Of a DNA stretch of 64,000 nt, positions 60,149 to 64,000 are shown piece by piece. Origin of the DNA: an uncultured Dorea sp. (lineage in GTDB: Bacteria; Bacillota; Clostridia; Lachnospirales; Lachnospiraceae); NCBI GenBank assembly GCA_910586965.1, contig CAJUMF010000009.1:1-64000 (forward strand), given 5' to 3'. Within the stretch, counting starts at the first letter, position 1. Each line of letters starts with the position of its first letter. A model generated the notes under the pieces. That model was not told where the DNA came from. It worked only from the letters and a program-made list of their open reading frames with translations, and searched no databases. Made by a program: the position numbers and the translations under genes.

Positions 60149-61909
60149 TCACTGTTCCCTTGGTAATGTCATCCGTATACTGGTTCCTTCTCCTAACCGG
60201 CTTTCCACAGAAAGGCCGTAGCTCTCCCCGTAAAGCATCTTCAAACGGGCATTGATGTTGTAAAGGCCTATGGAATTGCCTTCCTCAATATAGGAAAGGT
60301 CATTCCTCCTTAACCTCTCATTCAGCTCGTCCGCCTCCATGCCTACCCCGTTATCTGCGATGCAGATCTTTAAAAGCCCTTCCTCCGCCTCGGTTTTTAT
60401 CTTAATCTCCTTATCTCCCCGCTTATTTCTCAAGCCGTGGTTCAGTGCATTTTCCACAATAGGCTGTAAGGAAATCCTCGGAATCTTATCCTGCAGCGTC
60501 CTTTCATCTATCTCGTAGATGTAATTCACATGATCCTGCATACGAACGCTCATGACATAGCTGTAATTTTTCAGGTGCATGATCTCCTTCGCAACCGTAG
60601 ACAGATGCTCTTTCATATTCAGGCTGTACCGGAATATGTTGGAAAGCGACTGGCTTAATAGGCTTACCTCCCGGCAGTTTTTCACCTCCGCGATGCTGCT
60701 CATGGTATCCAGCGTATTATAAAGAAAATGAGGATTGATCTGCGCCTGCAGCGCCTTGTACTCTGCCTGCGCCAGGAGCCGGTTAGCCTGATTCTCCCTC
60801 TCCCTTAACTCCTCTGTCTGGTCGAGCATCTCATTAAAGCTGGTTCCCAGTCTTCCAATCTCATCTTTGCTCTTAAGCACCGACCTTAACTTTCGGTCTC
60901 CGTCCTTGATCCTTTGTATCGTATCCATCAGCGACTCCAGCGGGCGCGTCACGCTCTTTGACACTGCCGCCGTGAGCGCCGATGCCAACAGGATCATCAG
61001 AGATGCGATGAGGATCAGGTTGACCGTCAGATTTTTCTGATTCTGCCGCAGTACCGACTGGGGCATCAGGGAATACGCGGTCAGATTGTATTTATCCTGC
61101 TTGATCTTAAACAGCTCCTGTCTGGAGTTTTCTGCGATGACCGCCTCTCCTCCCGACGCAATCTGCCTGGAAATCTCTGCATAGTAATCCTTTTCCTTAT
61201 CGGTTGTCTCCCCCAGGGAAACTACCGGCCGGTCCCGCTCCGGCTGCAGCCAGATATACATCGTATTGTCTGTCAGGTACTTTTCCATGATGGAGACAAA
61301 TGCTTTGCTGTCCACGTCACAGACAATATAGCCAATCTTATCTCTGGGATTGCTGTTGCCGTAGAGCTTTAGGACAAACCGGATGATATCCTTTCCTCTG
61401 TGGGGATTAAAATAACTGGAGATCAGCATCGCCGTCTCGTCAGACTCCACATAATCCATAACTGTGCCCGCATTCTCCTGTTCCTTATCCGCGTAGATAT
61501 CTGTCTGGTAATTATGCCGGGGCGTCACGGCTCTGCGGTATGTACTGATAATCTCGTGGTCCGTCGTATACAGATAGAGGGAAACCACGCTGTCCGCCGA
61601 CTCAAACTTGCTGACCGCGATGTCATATGCCTTCCGGTAAAATTCAGCCCTTAAGATATCAATATCCTTTTCCTGCCTTAATTCCTTGATAAAAGAACTC
61701 TCTGTATAGATTTCTATAAGGTTATTCTCAATATTTTTCACAAAAGCATAGAGCTCATTCTGCATGTTCTGCAGAGAATTTTCGCTCTCTTCCTTCGCCT
61801 GGCTGTAAATAAGCTTTGATGAAGTCTCCTGAAATAATATAGTCTGCAGGATAAGCGCAAACAGAATGCTGCCCAGACACATGACAAGAATTTTAGAACG
61901 CAGTTTCAT
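60149..61909 (-). CDS. Sensor histidine kinase (YesM-like)
   Basis: This 586-aa membrane kinase has an N-terminal helix (10-28), an extracellular domain (30-290) of the dCACHE/YesM type, a second helix (about 295-318), HAMP and coiled coil, and the His_kinase domain with INPHFLYNTLD (phosphorylated His394). The ATPase has ENALNHGLRNK and DNGVGM motifs. It overlaps none of the regulator gene but is 7 bp from it. The pair senses an extracellular carbohydrate and activates the transport operon. Confidence 0.93.
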   Translation of the reverse strand: MKLRSKILVMCLGSILFALILQTILFQETSSKLIYSQAKEESENSLQNMQNELYAFVKNIENNLIEIYTESSFIKELRQEKDIDILRAEFYRKAYDIAVSKFESADSVVSLYLYTTDHEIISTYRRAVTPRHNYQTDIYADKEQENAGTVMDYVESDETAMLISSYFNPHRGKDIIRFVLKLYGNSNPRDKIGYIVCDVDSKAFVSIMEKYLTDNTMYIWLQPERDRPVVSLGETTDKEKDYYAEISRQIASGGEAVIAENSRQELFKIKQDKYNLTAYSLMPQSVLRQNQKNLTVNLILIASLMILLASALTAAVSKSVTRPLESLMDTIQRIKDGDRKLRSVLKSKDEIGRLGTSFNEMLDQTEELRERENQANRLLAQAEYKALQAQINPHFLYNTLDTMSSIAEVKNCREVSLLSQSLSNIFRYSLNMKEHLSTVAKEIMHLKNYSYVMSVRMQDHVNYIYEIDERTLQDKIPRISLQPIVENALNHGLRNKRGDKEIKIKTEAEEGLLKICIADNGVGMEADELNERLRRNDLSYIEEGNSIGLYNINARLKMLYGESYGLSVESRLGEGTSIRMTLPREQ

Positions 61910-62032
61910 AGATTTCCCTCCTTTGGCAGCAAAATGTGACTCCTGTATAGATATTATAACATGAGGGAGCGGTAATCTATTTGACCTTTTTAGAAAAAAT
62001 AGTTGGATTTATTTGTAGTAATTTACTTCCAT

Positions 62033-62063
62033 AAAAAACAGACGCCCATTTCTAAACGCCTGT
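62033..62063 (-). terminator. Terminator of the 62-64 kb operon
   Basis: On the minus strand ACAGGCG and CGTCTGT arms (one mismatch) are followed by TTTTTT. It lies about 20 bp after the stop of the restriction-endonuclease-like gene. Confidence 0.7.
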
Positions 62064-62085
62064 AAATTATAACCTCATATACTGT

Positions 62086-62799
62086 TCATCGCTCCGCGGG
62101 ATGTTTTGAAAGGTACTTCGAGTAATCCGTATCAAATTGCAATGAATTTAACTGTTCCTCGATAATCCGGAGTACATTTTTCCCTTCAAGAATCGATTCA
62201 AAGTCTTTTATAGAAAAATCAATAATGCAATATCTATCCTCAATCTTCTCCTTATGAAGATAAAACTTTTTAATAAGTCCTGTTCCATTGCTCCAACCTG
62301 TACCACTCACTCCATGATAAGAAAACAAAATCCCAATTTTCACACTATTTGTAAGTAACAAGCTACAGAATTTTCCTATATATGTAACATTAACGGATTT
62401 ATCATAATTTTTACATTCACCCAGGAAATAATCCAATTTGGGATTAATCAAATGATAACTCAACAATATCTTTCCTTTTGGTGTCAATGATACTATCTGG
62501 TCAATTTCATTTGTCGATGTCCGCAGATTCCTGTCCACATAAAATATGCCGCCGGAAATGGTTAATAAATATGATACCAGTTCCTCTAACGCTTTTCCCT
62601 TCATATTGTGTAAATCTGCAGGGGCATTATCCGACTGGCTTTTTTCATCATGCAACTTTTTAAACTCATCCAGCAGCCGGGCATATTTCTCCTTTTGCAA
62701 ATCATCAAGCTGACATATCCTGTCATAACGCAATTCATCAGATATATTTTCCAATACATTCAGTGCCTTAGATATCTCCATATCAGATATGCTAATCAT
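62086..62799 (-). CDS. Restriction-endonuclease-like protein
   Basis: This protein of about 237 aa has a helical N-terminal part (1-65), then a nuclease-like core: KGKALEELVSYLLTISGG, STNEIDQIV (Asp), and LGECKNYDKSVNVTYIGKFC (E-x-K). This is the order of Mrr-type PD-(D/E)XK enzymes. The ATG at 62799 has AAGGTGG upstream and overlaps the end of the zinc-ribbon gene by 8 bp. No methylase is near. A role in defence is inferred, not shown. Confidence 0.7.
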   Translation of the reverse strand: MISISDMEISKALNVLENISDELRYDRICQLDDLQKEKYARLLDEFKKLHDEKSQSDNAPADLHNMKGKALEELVSYLLTISGGIFYVDRNLRTSTNEIDQIVSLTPKGKILLSYHLINPKLDYFLGECKNYDKSVNVTYIGKFCSLLLTNSVKIGILFSYHGVSGTGWSNGTGLIKKFYLHKEKIEDRYCIIDFSIKDFESILEGKNVLRIIEEQLNSLQFDTDYSKYLSKHPAER

Positions 62800-63157
62800 C
62801 ACGCACCACCTTATAAATCAAAAAAGAGTTTTCTAACGCAGGAAGTTCACTATGACATAATTCACATGCAAAGCTATCCGGCAATTCATTGAACAAACGC
62901 ACTGTTCCCATAGACTTCTGACAGTTACTGCAATATAATTCATAATAGCTTTGTAAAACTCCCTGTTCCTCCAGAGCTGATAAAAAATCGTAGATTTCCG
63001 GCAATGATAAAGAAAATTTTCTCTTTAAAACACCAGGATAAATCCACATATTCACCTTATAACGCCTGAAGAAATCAATTAACGCGGCAATATTTGTATC
63101 GTTATTCAATTTGTGCCGTATCGTCGTTTCTATGACTGACAATGTATTTGATAACAT
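62792..63157 (-). CDS. Winged-helix and zinc-ribbon protein of unknown function
   Basis: This 121-aa protein has an N-terminal helical/winged-helix region (VLKRKFSLSLPEIYDFLSAL) and a C-terminal zinc ribbon made of YCSNCQKS and CELCHSEL. The ATG at 63157 has GGAGCGG upstream and overlaps the previous gene by 56 bp. It could bind nucleic acid and link the other two proteins. No known family name can be given. Confidence 0.6.
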   Translation of the reverse strand: MLSNTLSVIETTIRHKLNNDTNIAALIDFFRRYKVNMWIYPGVLKRKFSLSLPEIYDFLSALEEQGVLQSYYELYCSNCQKSMGTVRLFNELPDSFACELCHSELPALENSFLIYKVVRDD

Positions 63158-64000
63158 AATTCATCCGCTCCATTCCAATTAAAACATTACTATAATAATG
63201 TTGTATTAAACAATATTCATTATTCATGTAATTAAATACAAATTTCACACGAATACTTCTTGTTTTGATTTCATTCTCCCACATCAGCTCAACCCATGGG
63301 TAATCTGACATTTCTTCCATCTCAAACATAAATTGTTCCAAGGCCTCTCTAAAATCCGGAACCATTTCCAATTCTGCTTGATTATCGCTTAATAAAGACC
63401 TTAATTCTCCCAGGAAAGGCAGAACATATTCCTGATTATTCCCAACCTCTAACTGTGCATTTCCTCCGCTTGGAAGTTTCATATACTGAGCGATTAATTT
63501 CACTTTACTGTCGTGTTTACAAGCATTGACCATAAAGTCTAAATTTAATGGATACAGCTCGCACTCAAAATGAGATTTAAGATATTCTATCATTTCTGCT
63601 ATTAAATCCGCATAAATAGTCTGTTCTTTCCTGTCTGATAGAAATACTCTTTTTAAGACATCGAATCGGAATTCTATAAGCTCGCCTTCCTCATGAAAGA
63701 CTACTAAAAATGGATACTTTGCTAAAAATTCCTGTTGAGTTAATGGGTGAACTGCCGCAAACGCCAAATTAAATTTCAAAAAATAATAACTCTCTGAACT
63801 ATATGCTACCGGTTCTCCAAAAGAAGTAAAAAGATATTCATTTTCACAGCACTCCTTTAAAGGAGACATACTGCTCACCTTTCCCAAAACTTTTGCAAAG
63901 TCATCACATGTAAAAATCACAGAATATTTATAGTCCTTTACAAACTCCCATTTTTCAAAAAAATAACAAGCTCTTTTGCTTTGACGTATACATGTCACCA
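63102..64000 (-). CDS. Unknown protein, 5' end outside the window
   Basis: At least 298 codons are open up to the window edge and the start is not visible. The protein is globular, with acidic stretches and no membrane helices. Segments include FLVVFHEEGELIEFRFDVLK and KLPSGGNAQLEVGNN. No motif was recognised. It overlaps the zinc-ribbon gene by 56 bp and is the first visible gene of the three-gene operon. Confidence 0.55.
   Translation of the reverse strand, partial: VTCIRQSKRACYFFEKWEFVKDYKYSVIFTCDDFAKVLGKVSSMSPLKECCENEYLFTSFGEPVAYSSESYYFLKFNLAFAAVHPLTQQEFLAKYPFLVVFHEEGELIEFRFDVLKRVFLSDRKEQTIYADLIAEMIEYLKSHFECELYPLNLDFMVNACKHDSKVKLIAQYMKLPSGGNAQLEVGNNQEYVLPFLGELRSLLSDNQAELEMVPDFREALEQFMFEMEEMSDYPWVELMWENEIKTRSIRVKFVFNYMNNEYCLIQHYYSNVLIGMERMNYVIKYIVSHRNDDTAQIE

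Overview
The window is AT/GC-mixed chromosomal DNA of a low-GC Gram-positive anaerobe, most likely a gut Lachnospiraceae (Clostridia). The signs are AGGAGG-type ribosome binding sites, TTGACA/TATAAT promoters, GTG and TTG starts, an ECF vitamin transporter, a membrane pyrophosphatase, YesM/YesN-type two-component genes and many Rpn/PD-(D/E)XK and AAA-ATPase-like genes. No rRNA, tRNA, CRISPR array, phage or integrase gene was seen.

1-10.4 kb: a Schlafen/AlbA_2 regulator behind five 21-bp repeats, then a sialic acid and amino sugar locus on the minus strand. The transcript order is nanE, nanA, sodium symporter, nanQ/yhcH, two very large hairpins, a second promoter, nanK (ROK), rpiR, nagA. nagB and a cupin gene run divergently from a shared control region. 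Together these import sialic acid and convert it to fructose-6-phosphate.

10.5-32.3 kb: mixed housekeeping and accessory genes. These include a TVP38 membrane protein, an AAA-ATPase/nuclease, an RNHCP protein, an aldo/keto reductase with a divergent LysR, an Rpn nuclease, an EamA exporter, two G3E (CobW) GTPases, a scar of a deleted ABC exporter, an AraC regulator with a divergent iron alcohol dehydrogenase, HppA, a broken AAA-ATPase gene, and the ppiase-ecfA1-ecfA2-ecfT-truA operon.

32.4-41 kb: accessory DNA. It holds a three-gene cassette of unknown role (LPD-like protein, C39-like peptidase, small protein), a MITE-like repeat, a broken relB antitoxin, a CPBP protease, mazEF, an ECF sigma/anti-sigma/ABC exporter module and a small gene interrupted by a UGA codon.

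41-51 kb: proC, GntR regulator, cdd, TetR, acylphosphatase; a PD-(D/E)XK gene split by a 273-bp TA-flanked MITE whose removal restores the frame exactly; a leader made of six mini-hairpins; an SGNH hydrolase; MarR; and two near-identical Rpn genes with duplicated promoters on either side of a TetR-flavodoxin operon controlled by a perfect 43-bp palindrome.

51-62 kb: a carbohydrate operon on the minus strand. The order is sensor kinase, response regulator, binding lipoprotein 2, YesL, binding lipoprotein 1, two permeases, GH36 alpha-galactosidase. Two of its genes carry single-base homopolymer frameshifts.

62-64 kb: three overlapping genes of unknown function (restriction-endonuclease-like protein, winged-helix/zinc-ribbon protein, and a protein cut by the window edge), possibly an undescribed conflict system.
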